Of a stretch of DNA of 64,000 nt, positions 36,908 to 45,739 are shown in pieces. Source of the stretch: Sulfitobacter sp. SK012 (lineage in GTDB: Bacteria > Pseudomonadota > Alphaproteobacteria > Rhodobacterales > Rhodobacteraceae); NCBI RefSeq assembly GCF_003352085.1, contig NZ_CP025804.1, forward strand, positions 4,650,001 through 4,714,000. The letters are read 5' to 3'. The notes below the pieces were generated by a model that worked only from the letters and a program-made list of their open reading frames with translations, was not told the origin of the DNA and did no database searches. A program made the translations under genes and the position numbers. Each line of letters begins with the position of its first letter. Position 1 is the first letter of the stretch.

Positions 36908-37843
36908 TCAAATTGGTAACTTTGGATCATGCCCTTTGGGAATACGTGCTCCAAAATGACAGATGACTTCTCCCGAGCTTTTCTGCCCCCAAGCAACTGC
37001 ATCCTCTGGGGCCTGCCCACGCAATCGCGCCGCAAGATAGCCAGCGTTGAACGCATCCCCTGCTCCTGTTGTGTCACGAATCCCGGCGATGGCAGGCGTT
37101 TCGATGGTGAAGTTTTGCCCCGCACTCAACACGGAAACCGGGTCCTCACCGTTCTTGATCACAATCTCTGTCACCCCCGCAGCGGCTATTCTGGAAATTG
37201 TCATAGCTGGCGATCCATCCCCCCAGAGGTTTTGCTCATCATCAAAGCTTGGCAAGGCGATGTCCGTAACCTTGAGAAAATCGGAAACTGTTTGGTGCAT
37301 TTCCTGTGTCGACGCCCAGAGCTTTGGGCGGATATTGGGATCAAATGAAACGCGGGCGCCGTTGTGCCGTGCCTTCGTCAACGCGTTAAGTAATCGAGCC
37401 CGCGCGACGGGTGAAAGAATTGCCAGCGTAATTCCAGAGATATGGATCAGACCCGCACCCTTAATCACGGCATCGAGCCAATCTTGGTCGTCGGCCAAGA
37501 GCTTTGCAGATGATGCATTACGCCAATAGTGAAAGCTTCGCTCAACTCCGTCGAGTTCAATCAAGTAGAGACCCATGTTGCGATCAGCGACACGCCTTAT
37601 TGCCGATGTATCAAGCCCATCCTCTTTTATCTGCTCCAAGAAACGATCGGACATTGTATCGGTGCCGACGCAGGTGACAAAACTGACCTCCGATTTATCT
37701 CCAAGCACTTGGGCGATGTGCCAAGCTGTATTGTAGGTGTCGCCTGCAAAATCGCGACGGTACTGATTGTCGCCAACCACAGCCATTTCGACCATCGCTT
37801 CGCCTATGGATACGACTTTGGGAGAGTTGAAGGTGAGCATCAT
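36908..37843 (-). CDS. kdgK: 2-keto-3-deoxygluconate kinase (PfkB family)
   Basis: 311 residues. PfkB/ribokinase fold: N-terminal VVSIGEAMVEMAVVG, AGDTYNTAWH in the sugar-binding region, and the catalytic signature DTTGAGDAFNAGY with the base Asp. Overall it resembles KdgK, which phosphorylates 2-keto-3-deoxygluconate for the Entner-Doudoroff aldolase. ATG 37843 is chosen: it overlaps the upstream stop (ATGATGA) and follows AAAAAGG. It is last in the unit Gfo/Idh/MocA - FAD dehydrogenase - kinase, under a palindromic operator at 41204. This implies that sugar acids arise in the pathway. Confidence 0.85.
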   Translation of the reverse strand: MMLTFNSPKVVSIGEAMVEMAVVGDNQYRRDFAGDTYNTAWHIAQVLGDKSEVSFVTCVGTDTMSDRFLEQIKEDGLDTSAIRRVADRNMGLYLIELDGVERSFHYWRNASSAKLLADDQDWLDAVIKGAGLIHISGITLAILSPVARARLLNALTKARHNGARVSFDPNIRPKLWASTQEMHQTVSDFLKVTDIALPSFDDEQNLWGDGSPAMTISRIAAAGVTEIVIKNGEDPVSVLSAGQNFTIETPAIAGIRDTTGAGDAFNAGYLAARLRGQAPEDAVAWGQKSSGEVICHFGARIPKGHDPKLPI

Positions 37844-39930
37844 TCGCTTGCCTTTTTCTCTAGATCGTAAATCCCACCAGTCAACCACGCGGGCCAATCA
37901 CGCTCAAAGAAAGCTTTTTCGGTTTCATCGAAAGATCTGTTTTGACGGGTGGAGAGAGCCATCTTTTCACCATCAAACCTGACAGTGATCTGTTGTTCCT
38001 TATCGACCTCCCGTTCCGTCCGGAAACGAACCAGAGGCAGCGGGCCCTGCGACGACATCGGGACAGCATTACCATCTGGGTCGCAGATCGCGCGTGCGCC
38101 ACGGCTACCACCACCGTTCGCGATGTAGCTGTTAAGCGCGGCCAACACGGCCTCGGAGGCAAGTGCCATTTGCTGCCATTGGATTACCCGTGCAACTTCA
38201 CTGGGACGGCTGAAAGTGATCCCCTTGTTACGAATTTCGTCATTCAGTGCGACCGCTGCGGCAAGGCCATCTGTTACGTTCTTGGCCGTGCAAAGAATCC
38301 CAGCCTGATCACTCATACGCGCCTGCACATCTTTTCGGATATCCGCTGCCGTCAGATCACTCTTTGTCTTAAGAACCGCTTGAATACTTGCAATGGCCCG
38401 GTTGGCCTGATCGGTGACGTCCGCATCCGGCACCGTAATCGCCTGCTGACTTGCCGCGATATGCTCAGCAACACGGGTTCCAAAAACTTGCCCTGCATTC
38501 AGGGCCGATCCACCCGGTCGTGTTGCGCCATGTGTCCCTGCCGCCTCACCGGTCGCGTAGATGCCACTGATATTAGTGCGGCCCCACGTGTCGACCGCAA
38601 TGCCGCCGTTCATGTGCTGATTGTTAACCGCAAACTCCAGAGGGTCGGCGGTGATATCCACTTTGTAGCGTTTATATAATTCGATCGCGAGCGGGTTCAT
38701 GTGCCTTAGACGGTCAATTGGTAGATCGAAAGAAGCGCCCGCCGCTTTGAGGTAGCTGTGCACATCTGCGTCCAAACGGTCGAGGCTGAATGGTTGATCG
38801 CCGGGCACTGGCAACGGATTCCGGTTGAAATCCATAAAGACCCGCCGCCCTTTTTGGCCCTCGGTGAAAATCGCCAAATCAACAAGGCTCGATTGAAAAT
38901 CCAGCATCCGTGTCGCGTGGAACGGCCATTGATAACCTTTGCGAAAGACATTCGACGCAAGCTCTTGAGTGGTGCGGTAATAGTCGGCCAAAAAGTGATG
39001 CTCAACACAATCTTCATCGACGGAATATATATGCGGGATGACCTGCACATATGTGCCTGACAGATTCCACGGAAAACCCTCACGTCGGGTACCGATGCCA
39101 AATTGACTTTCGGTGATATTGACCAGCTCCAGCCCCGCCTCCAGCGCTAATCCAAGCGTCCCGAAACATCCGTTCGGGAATACGCTGTCACGGTAAAGCT
39201 CGCCTGGCCCGCCTGCGGCAATCACAAGTGCTGAACATTGGAACAGGGTTAAACCGTATGGATTTTCCATAGATTTGTCTTTGGACCGGATAGCCAAAAG
39301 ACCGACGACATGCCGGGTATCGCCCGCGCCATTTGTGAGGATTTTCACTGCGGTCGTCTGATTCAGAAACGGAATATCAAGGCGCAATGCTTCCGACGCC
39401 AGAACCTTGACCATAAGGCGCGACGTGCGCGGCCCGCAACTTGTAGCGCGACCCACGCTGTCGTGATCTGTCTGATACCGCAGCGTGCCACCAAGGCTGT
39501 CTTGTGGTAACGGCAGCCCCAAAAACTGCAGCGAAGCCATCGCACGGGTGGAGCCAACAGCCTCAATATAGGCTGTGTCTTCGTCCATTGCGCCACCTGC
39601 TCGGATCGCGCGCGCCATGTCCTTGAAGTTGTCGCCTTGATCGGCGGTATTGGCTGTGTGTAGCGTTTGTTTATCCGACCCCGAACAGGCCGATGTGCCG
39701 CCCCACGCGCTTTGGCTAATGATCGTGACATCGGTGCCGCGCCGTTTCGCCTCAACCGCGGCGCGCAGCCCGGCAGCCCCACTGCCTACAACCAGACAAC
39801 CACAGCGATGAACAGGCAAAATGTAGCCCGCAATTTCCAGTTGGGATTCAAAGTCGGCATCGGGTCGCAGGTGCGGCATTTCGACATCGGTAAGCGCATC
39901 AAGGATGGATTGTGGGACAGGCGTTGTCAC
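37840..39930 (-). CDS. FAD-dependent dehydrogenase, fumarate-reductase flavoprotein type
   Basis: 696 residues from a GTG start. FAD motif GSGAAGLRAA begins at residue 49. GGTSACSGSDKQT and TDHDSVGRATSCG are in the substrate region, and HMNGGIAVD, then GIYATGEAAG, is the typical flavoprotein FAD-binding block. This is the succinate dehydrogenase/fumarate reductase/aspartate oxidase superfamily, but the protein is longer than those and carries no iron-sulphur partner gene nearby. The substrate is unknown. It is translationally coupled to the KDG-kinase gene and lies 33 bp after the Gfo/Idh/MocA gene. Confidence 0.8.
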   Translation of the reverse strand: MTTPVPQSILDALTDVEMPHLRPDADFESQLEIAGYILPVHRCGCLVVGSGAAGLRAAVEAKRRGTDVTIISQSAWGGTSACSGSDKQTLHTANTADQGDNFKDMARAIRAGGAMDEDTAYIEAVGSTRAMASLQFLGLPLPQDSLGGTLRYQTDHDSVGRATSCGPRTSRLMVKVLASEALRLDIPFLNQTTAVKILTNGAGDTRHVVGLLAIRSKDKSMENPYGLTLFQCSALVIAAGGPGELYRDSVFPNGCFGTLGLALEAGLELVNITESQFGIGTRREGFPWNLSGTYVQVIPHIYSVDEDCVEHHFLADYYRTTQELASNVFRKGYQWPFHATRMLDFQSSLVDLAIFTEGQKGRRVFMDFNRNPLPVPGDQPFSLDRLDADVHSYLKAAGASFDLPIDRLRHMNPLAIELYKRYKVDITADPLEFAVNNQHMNGGIAVDTWGRTNISGIYATGEAAGTHGATRPGGSALNAGQVFGTRVAEHIAASQQAITVPDADVTDQANRAIASIQAVLKTKSDLTAADIRKDVQARMSDQAGILCTAKNVTDGLAAAVALNDEIRNKGITFSRPSEVARVIQWQQMALASEAVLAALNSYIANGGGSRGARAICDPDGNAVPMSSQGPLPLVRFRTEREVDKEQQITVRFDGEKMALSTRQNRSFDETEKAFFERDWPAWLTGGIYDLEKKASE

Positions 39931-39962
39931 GGGGCTCAGATTCCTTTGAATGGCCGCAGAGT

Positions 39963-41126
39963 TTAGTCAATATCGACCCAGCGTTTCAAGCGAGAGGACG
40001 CCATACAAGCATCTACAATCTGGCAGATGTGATGGCCGGTCTCAAACGTGGGCCACATCGGCCGGTTGGTGGTAATTGAACGGATGACTTCGGCGACCTC
40101 GATGATTTTGCTTTCATTATACCCAAGCGCAAAATTCGGCAGCGGAAGGAACGCTTTGTAGGTTTCATTCTCCGGTCCCACGTCAATTTCGCGATATCCC
40201 CGGCGTCCGACTTTGTCGTCATTGGAGTAGAACCGCAGGCGGTTCACCTCGTCGTAATTATAAACAAGGCTGCCTTTGGTCCCGTAGATCTCGTAGGTCT
40301 GCCTGAATTTTCGGCCCGTTGCGACACGGCTGAAATCAACAATACCCCGCGCGCCATTGGCAAACGCGCAAAGCAAATTCGTGCCGTCGGGGTTCGTGAT
40401 GTCGGCCCATTCCTCATCTCCCGAAAGGCTAGTTTCGGCAGCTAAACTCACGCCGTCAACGATGGGTCGTTTTTCAGTCACAATGAAATTGTCAGCGATC
40501 AGCGAACTGACCTTTCCCACCAAAAATTCCATAAAGCTGAAGACGTGGCTGCCAGTGTCCCCAACAATGCCTGTCGGAGCGAGTTCGCCATTGGCACGCC
40601 ACATGTAAGGTGCCAGCGGGTCGCCAAACATATCGACATGCTGGCAGCCTTTGAACATCTTGATTTCGCCGATCTCGCCATTGTCGATAATTTCCTTGGC
40701 TAGATCATGGACAGGATTGCGTGGAAACGCGTGGCCGACGCGGGTGATGACACCCATCTGTTGCGCGATCTCAGCCAGCTCCTTGGCCTGCACCGCAGTG
40801 TCTGCCAAAGGCTTTTCACAAAAGACATGTTTGCCCGCAAGCAAGGCCGCTTTTGCGACTTCATAGTGCAGGTTGTCAGGCAGGCAAATATCAATCAGAT
40901 CCACTTCGGGGTCGTTGACCGCCTGTCTCCAGTCTTGCAAGATTTTCGCGTCGGGAGCGCGGAACGCAAGATCTTGAGCAGCCTGCGGGTTAGATGAAAC
41001 AAGTGCGACTACCTTCGCAGTGCCACCTTCCTGGCCGAAAAAATGAGGAAAGGTTTGGTATGCCATGGTGTGGACTTTGCCCATCCACCCCGAAGCGCCT
41101 AAAACAGCGACCCTTACTTCTGTCAT
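39963..41126 (-). CDS. Gfo/Idh/MocA-family oxidoreductase
   Basis: 387 residues. N-terminal NAD(P) fold with VLGASGWMG near residue 8-15; the conserved EKPLADT block with catalytic Lys; C-terminal alpha/beta domain with the HVFSFMEFL and DTGSHVF region. Members oxidise sugars, inositols and 3-keto glycosides. ATG 41126 follows CCGGAG; a GTG nine bases earlier falls within that site. First gene of a three-gene unit, with a LacI-type operator in the promoter spacer 78 bp upstream. Confidence 0.87.
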   Translation of the reverse strand: MTEVRVAVLGASGWMGKVHTMAYQTFPHFFGQEGGTAKVVALVSSNPQAAQDLAFRAPDAKILQDWRQAVNDPEVDLIDICLPDNLHYEVAKAALLAGKHVFCEKPLADTAVQAKELAEIAQQMGVITRVGHAFPRNPVHDLAKEIIDNGEIGEIKMFKGCQHVDMFGDPLAPYMWRANGELAPTGIVGDTGSHVFSFMEFLVGKVSSLIADNFIVTEKRPIVDGVSLAAETSLSGDEEWADITNPDGTNLLCAFANGARGIVDFSRVATGRKFRQTYEIYGTKGSLVYNYDEVNRLRFYSNDDKVGRRGYREIDVGPENETYKAFLPLPNFALGYNESKIIEVAEVIRSITTNRPMWPTFETGHHICQIVDACMASSRLKRWVDID

Positions 41127-41197
41127 ATCAATCACTCCGGATAGCTAAACACATTAGACTGGAGACCTCGCTAGCCGTGAAATCAACCTCAGCGGCA

Positions 41198-41226
41198 ACT
41201 CATTTGGAACGTTCCAATTTTGTAAA
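41198..41226 (-). promoter_or_regulatory. Predicted promoter of the Gfo/Idh/MocA unit, with operator in its spacer
   Basis: On the minus strand TTTACA (41221-41226) and ATGAGT (41198-41203) are separated by 17 bases. The -10 is weak, but the geometry copies the promoter at 54292-54320: the palindrome 41204-41217 abuts the -10 in both. Confidence 0.5.
41204..41217. promoter_or_regulatory. LacI-type operator palindrome
   Basis: TTGGAACGTTCCAA is a perfect 14-bp palindrome with a central CG, the hallmark of LacI/GalR-family sites. It is identical to the site at 54298-54311 and shares the TGGAACGTTCCA core with 54275-54290. It lies between the Gfo/Idh/MocA start and the end of the lacI-type gene. 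Confidence 0.85.
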
Positions 41227-41278
41227 AATACATAACCGGAGCACACTATTTCGTCAAGAGATTTGAGTTCAAAACTGG

Positions 41279-42283
41279 CTAGATACCGCTAGAAGCGCGT
41301 TGCACCAATCTTACGTCGGAGCGTACACGACTTGGTGGTCGCTCCCCGTTTTTGATCCATTTGAGAATATGCGCAGCCGTGGATTTCGCAAAATCAGGGA
41401 TGTTGCAGCTCACTGATGACAAGGACGGGAAACTGTCCTGACAGTCTTCGATGTCATCAAAGCCAACGACCCTCAAATCCTGCCCGACCTTAATACCACG
41501 TTCGACACAAGCCGACAAAACGCCCAAGCCCACGAGGTCATTAAAACAAATAACACCATCTACGTCTGGATGGTCTTCCGCCAGCTTTGCAACCATGACC
41601 TTTCCAAAATGCCGTGTGGCTTCGCCAGTCAGCACGACTGGGTTGATACCGCGTTGTTTCAAAACAGACAAATACCCGCTCATCCGGTCTTGGGTCACCG
41701 GCCGTCCATTCAATCCGCCTAGAAATGCAATGTTCCTGCATCCCATATCAAACAGATGTTCCGTCGCAAGTCGGCCTCCAAGTTGATAGTCTGGAGCGAT
41801 CAGCGGGATTTGATCATTATCTTCAGCCAAGGATCTAAAAACCTGCAGCGCGGGCGTGCCCGCCGCCCTTAATATGGCACGTGTTTCATTTGCACCGCCA
41901 TAGGCTGGCGAGATCACAAACCCTGAAACGCCATGTTCAACCAGCGAAGAAATCATGCGCGCCTGAATGCTTGGGTCTTCATCTGTGTTGGCGAGGACAG
42001 TGGCAAAGCCGTTTTGCGCTAGCTCCATTTGGAACGAAGTCGCAAACTCGGTAAAAAACGGGTTTCGCAAATCGTTAATGACCAAACCGATCAGCCCAGA
42101 TGATGAAGAGCGCAGTGTCGCAGCGGAGCGATTATAGACATAACCAATATCCGCCATGGCTTGACGTACGGCCACACGCGTCGACTCCTTGACCGATTTG
42201 CTTTGCTGTAAAACAAGGCTAACCGTCGATTTCGACACGCCGGCGTGTCTTGCTACATCCAGGATTGTCGGTCTTTGCCCCAT
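41279..42283 (-). CDS. LacI-family transcriptional regulator of the catabolic locus
   Basis: 334 residues. The N-terminal HTH is TILDVARHAGVSKSTVSLVL with the family hinge region after it (RSAATLRSSSSGLIGLVI). The periplasmic-binding-protein-like domain fills the rest, with VVGFDDIEDCQ near the C-terminus. It closes the long minus-strand operon and lies just before the second unit. Three matching palindromes stand only in front of these two units, so it is the obvious candidate to bind them; the inducer would be a pathway sugar or intermediate. Confidence 0.92.
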   Translation of the reverse strand: MGQRPTILDVARHAGVSKSTVSLVLQQSKSVKESTRVAVRQAMADIGYVYNRSAATLRSSSSGLIGLVINDLRNPFFTEFATSFQMELAQNGFATVLANTDEDPSIQARMISSLVEHGVSGFVISPAYGGANETRAILRAAGTPALQVFRSLAEDNDQIPLIAPDYQLGGRLATEHLFDMGCRNIAFLGGLNGRPVTQDRMSGYLSVLKQRGINPVVLTGEATRHFGKVMVAKLAEDHPDVDGVICFNDLVGLGVLSACVERGIKVGQDLRVVGFDDIEDCQDSFPSLSSVSCNIPDFAKSTAAHILKWIKNGERPPSRVRSDVRLVQRASSGI

Positions 42284-42348
42284 ACACCAATCTCTATCGT
42301 CTTGATCACTCTCGGTCTCGCGACCCTCACAAGAGGGATACGGCGACG

Positions 42349-42657
42349 CTAGACACTTAAGTCAAATACTAGAATGCCGTCGATGCCCCCTACCGCATTC
42401 TCAACAAGCTGACCACCAAGCTCTTTGTGCACCGGGTTATCGGCATAAGTTTTCAAGGCACTCCAACTGTCAAAATCGATAACAAATCCATGCATGTATC
42501 CACGCTCAATCTGTTCGGGACTTTCCGAACGACCTCCCGTAAAATTTTGCGCGCCCTCTAATTCTTGCGCCAGCTTGGACAAGCTCGCATAGATACTCGC
42601 AATTTTATCTTCTGTAGTTTCGGGTTTGAACTTTGTTAGTACGATGTGACGGATCAT
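42349..42657 (-). CDS. Dabb (stress-responsive A/B barrel) domain protein
   Basis: 102 residues, a complete Dabb domain. It starts IRHIVLTKFKPETTEDKI, has YMHGFVIDFDSWSALKTY in the middle, and ends HKELGGQLVENAVGGIDGI-like. The fold forms dimeric beta-barrels; some members are enzymes in catabolic clusters, most are unassigned. ATGA overlap with the upstream GMC gene shows it belongs to the operon and probably has a role in the pathway. Confidence 0.88.
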   Translation of the reverse strand: MIRHIVLTKFKPETTEDKIASIYASLSKLAQELEGAQNFTGGRSESPEQIERGYMHGFVIDFDSWSALKTYADNPVHKELGGQLVENAVGGIDGILVFDLSV

Positions 42658-44249
42658 TGCATAAGTCCTTGATCTTGTTTGATCATATCAGCGGCTTTTT
42701 CACCGATCATGATGGAGGGAGCATTAGTATTTGATGAATTGACCTGCGGCATGACAGAGGCATCGGAGACGCGCAGCCCTTCGATACCGTTGAAGCGCAA
42801 CCGCGAATCAAGCACAGCTCCTGCGTCGCTGCCCATCCGGCAGGTGCCCGCGCAGTGATGCGATGTCTTGGAATGCACGCAGATGAAATTGAAATAGTCC
42901 TCGTCCGTTTGCACATCTGGCCCAGGCAGCCGCTCTGCCATGATAAATGGCTTGAGCGCATCTTGGGACAGGATTTTTTGAACCAGCTTCAAGCCACGGA
43001 TCGACATTTCACGATCGTAAGGGTCTGACAGATAGTTTGGATCGATCAACGGCATGTCTGCAGGATTGTCGCTTTGAAGGCGCACTGTCCCGCGCGATCG
43101 CGGGCGCAGATGGCAGGCGTTTAGCGTCACGCCACCATTGGGCATTGCTTCAACCCCAGCCTCAATTCCCGTTCCCAACCCGAGATGCATCTGAAGATCA
43201 GGGGACCGAGCATTTTCGTCTGCATACCAAAATCCACCAGTTTCAAACAGGCTCGACGCCACTGGCCCCTTGCGCTGAAACAGATATTTCAGTCCCGCCA
43301 ACGCCGACATATGCAACTTGGCGTAGCGGTCATAAGTATGCGGGCCGGTAACCTCGCAGATCGCATAAAGGTCCAAATGGTCTTGCAAGTTCGCGCCTAC
43401 ATTGGGTTGGTCATAGATCACGTCGATCCCGACCCCTTTCAATTCATCCGCCGGACCAATCCCTGAAAGCTGCAACAAACGCGGAGAGCCAATGGCCCCT
43501 GACGACAAGATCACTTCAAGGTCAGCTTTGATCATGCTGCCATCGGCCATCTCGACCCCTGTTGCACGGCCATTTTCGACGGTGATCCGACGCACCTGCG
43601 CATTCATCTGGACGGTCAGATTTGTTCGTGATTTGTTGGGCGCAAGAAACGCCATGGCAGCCGAAGATCGCCGCGCATTGCGTTGGGTCAGCTGGTAGTA
43701 GCCTGCGCCGTCCTGCTTGGCGCCGTTAACATCTTTGGTTGCAGGTATGCCCACTTGCTCTGCCGCCGCAATGAACGCGTCGCAAATCGGCAGCGGTGCT
43801 GCAGGCATTGAAACGCCCATCGGCCCGCCCGTTCCGTGAAATTCGCCGTTGTAGGTGTCGTTATCCTCAGATTTTTTGAAGTAGGGCAGCACATTGGCAT
43901 AGCTCCATCCGATGCAGCCCATCTGACGCCATTCATCATAGTCCTGTGCAGCACCACGCGTGTAAATTTGCGCGTTGATCGCCGACCCACCGCCGATGAC
44001 TTTGGCTTGAGTGTAGTTGAAAACCTTGTTCTGCATTGCGCGCTGCGGCGTCGTGGACCAGCCCCAAGACCCGATGCCCTTGGTCATTTTTGCAAAACCT
44101 GCCGGCAGGTGAAAAAACGGGTGTCGATCACTTCCGCCTGCTTCCAAAAGTAAAACCCGCACGTCTGGGTTTTCGCTCAACCTTGCCGCAATGACAGAGC
44201 CCGCGGACCCGCCACCGATCACAATGAAATCGTATCCGCTGGACTTCAT
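42654..44249 (-). CDS. GMC-family oxidoreductase, choline-dehydrogenase-like
   Basis: 531 residues. FAD motif GGGSAGSVIAARL from residue 12; GGGSAINAQIYTRG is the GMC signature 1 region, ILSSGAIGSPRLLQLSGIG signature 2. The C-terminal active-site His is in SHHCAGTCRMG, with VNSSNTNAPSIMIGEKAAD at the end. Such flavoenzymes oxidise alcohols or sugars. It overlaps both neighbours by four bases (ATGA). The substrate is unknown; alcohol-to-aldehyde oxidation would feed the aldehyde dehydrogenase of the same operon. Confidence 0.9.
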   Translation of the reverse strand: MKSSGYDFIVIGGGSAGSVIAARLSENPDVRVLLLEAGGSDRHPFFHLPAGFAKMTKGIGSWGWSTTPQRAMQNKVFNYTQAKVIGGGSAINAQIYTRGAAQDYDEWRQMGCIGWSYANVLPYFKKSEDNDTYNGEFHGTGGPMGVSMPAAPLPICDAFIAAAEQVGIPATKDVNGAKQDGAGYYQLTQRNARRSSAAMAFLAPNKSRTNLTVQMNAQVRRITVENGRATGVEMADGSMIKADLEVILSSGAIGSPRLLQLSGIGPADELKGVGIDVIYDQPNVGANLQDHLDLYAICEVTGPHTYDRYAKLHMSALAGLKYLFQRKGPVASSLFETGGFWYADENARSPDLQMHLGLGTGIEAGVEAMPNGGVTLNACHLRPRSRGTVRLQSDNPADMPLIDPNYLSDPYDREMSIRGLKLVQKILSQDALKPFIMAERLPGPDVQTDEDYFNFICVHSKTSHHCAGTCRMGSDAGAVLDSRLRFNGIEGLRVSDASVMPQVNSSNTNAPSIMIGEKAADMIKQDQGLMQ

Positions 44250-45739
44250 GTCGCAAACTCCGTCTGGATAATGTGCCGGCCGGTACGCAGCGCAAGTGCC
44301 GCAATGGTCAGCGCGGGATTTACGGCAGCAGAGGTCGGCAGGACTGACGCATCGACGATAAACAGGTTCCGGTGGCCATGGCTTCGGCCAAATGTGTCAA
44401 CAACACTCGTCTTGGGGTCTGCCCCCATGCGCGCCGTGCCGCATTGATGCGACGGCGTGCGACGATCAAACGCGCGGGAAATCACCACTGGGAAACCGGC
44501 GCGGCGCAGTGCTGTTTTTAACTTACCGACCAAGAGCAGATGTGCGGCCCAATTTGACCGTTTCCAGTCCAGCTTAATCTGTCCCCCGTTTACCGTTACC
44601 CGGCTTTCGGGATTGGGCAAATCTTCTGACATCGCATAGAAGTCAAAACTCCGCTCGGCGATCAGCTCCGCCAGCCATTCAGGCAGTTTGGATTGCGCAG
44701 CCAAGATTGGTCCCGTGATTTTGCCCAGCATCTGGATGTTACCTAATGGGGGACGAGCGCCCTTGCGTAGATAGAAATCATTCACCATCAGCGTCTTTTG
44801 ATACACCGAGCGATTGCGCCGAAATGGGTGCAGAGCAAGCACCGCCGAACAATTGTGATTCATGAAATTACGTCCGACTTGGTCCGATTGGTTGGCCAAC
44901 CCTGTAGGGCAATTGTCATTGGCCGAGGACAACAGCAGCGCGGCACTTTGAACAGCACCAGCCGCTAGGACGACGAGTGGGGCGCAAAGCGTGGCCCTCT
45001 GATCGTCCTTTTCGTACTGCACGCCGGTCACCCGGCCGTCTGGACCGCTATCCAGCGACAAGACGCGGCAGCCTGTTTGCAACGTGACATTCTGATACCC
45101 GAGAGCGGTGGCCAACCCACAGGTCTGCGCATCCATTTTGCCGCCGCATGTGTCTGGGTAGGCGTCCCATGTTGTTTGGCCAGCGCCTAGCCAGCGATCA
45201 ATATCAACACCCAAAGGTAGTGTTGACGGGCACAATCCCACCTTTTTCAACCGCTCACGCAAATCGGTGATTTCAGGTTCATCCGCAACCGGTCCATAAG
45301 GGTAAGAGCCTGAATGACGTGGCTCTGTCGGGTCATCGCCAAGCTCACCGCGCACAGCGTAAAGTGTCTCTGCCGCCTGGTAGTCTTGCTCAAGGTCGTC
45401 GTATTTGACCGGCCAACCGGGGGTCTGGCCACCTTGATGTTTGATGACTTCAAAGTCCTCTTGCCGGTAGCGGATCAACACAGCGCCATAGAATTTTGAG
45501 TTGCCGCCCACGTTATAGTAGTTTCCTGGATTGAATGGCTCATCCTTCCCATCCAACCACTGCTCATCCGGTCTAAAAACCCCATCGCCAAAAATTGCGC
45601 GAGCGTCGCGGTCTTTTGGTGAAGGAAGCAAATATTCCCCGCGCTCAAGGATCACGATCTTGCGGCCGGTCGGCGCAAGAGCGGCAGCAAGCGTCGCACC
45701 ACCCATGCCGGAACCGATGATGATGACGTCCGGTTGCAT
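44246..45739 (-). CDS. GMC-family oxidoreductase, second type (sugar/glycoside oxidase-like)
   Basis: 497 residues. FAD motif GSGMGGATLAAAL from residue 9, NVGGNSKFYGAVLIRYR, and a C-terminal SHQCGTARMG block with the active-site His followed by VNPALTIAALALR. This branch differs from the choline-dehydrogenase type and includes pyranose-oxidase-like and glycoside 3-dehydrogenase flavoproteins, so oxidation of a sugar ring is a reasonable guess. The start codon shares one base with the end of the ATPase gene, and its stop overlaps the other GMC gene. Confidence 0.87.
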   Translation of the reverse strand: MQPDVIIIGSGMGGATLAAALAPTGRKIVILERGEYLLPSPKDRDARAIFGDGVFRPDEQWLDGKDEPFNPGNYYNVGGNSKFYGAVLIRYRQEDFEVIKHQGGQTPGWPVKYDDLEQDYQAAETLYAVRGELGDDPTEPRHSGSYPYGPVADEPEITDLRERLKKVGLCPSTLPLGVDIDRWLGAGQTTWDAYPDTCGGKMDAQTCGLATALGYQNVTLQTGCRVLSLDSGPDGRVTGVQYEKDDQRATLCAPLVVLAAGAVQSAALLLSSANDNCPTGLANQSDQVGRNFMNHNCSAVLALHPFRRNRSVYQKTLMVNDFYLRKGARPPLGNIQMLGKITGPILAAQSKLPEWLAELIAERSFDFYAMSEDLPNPESRVTVNGGQIKLDWKRSNWAAHLLLVGKLKTALRRAGFPVVISRAFDRRTPSHQCGTARMGADPKTSVVDTFGRSHGHRNLFIVDASVLPTSAAVNPALTIAALALRTGRHIIQTEFAT

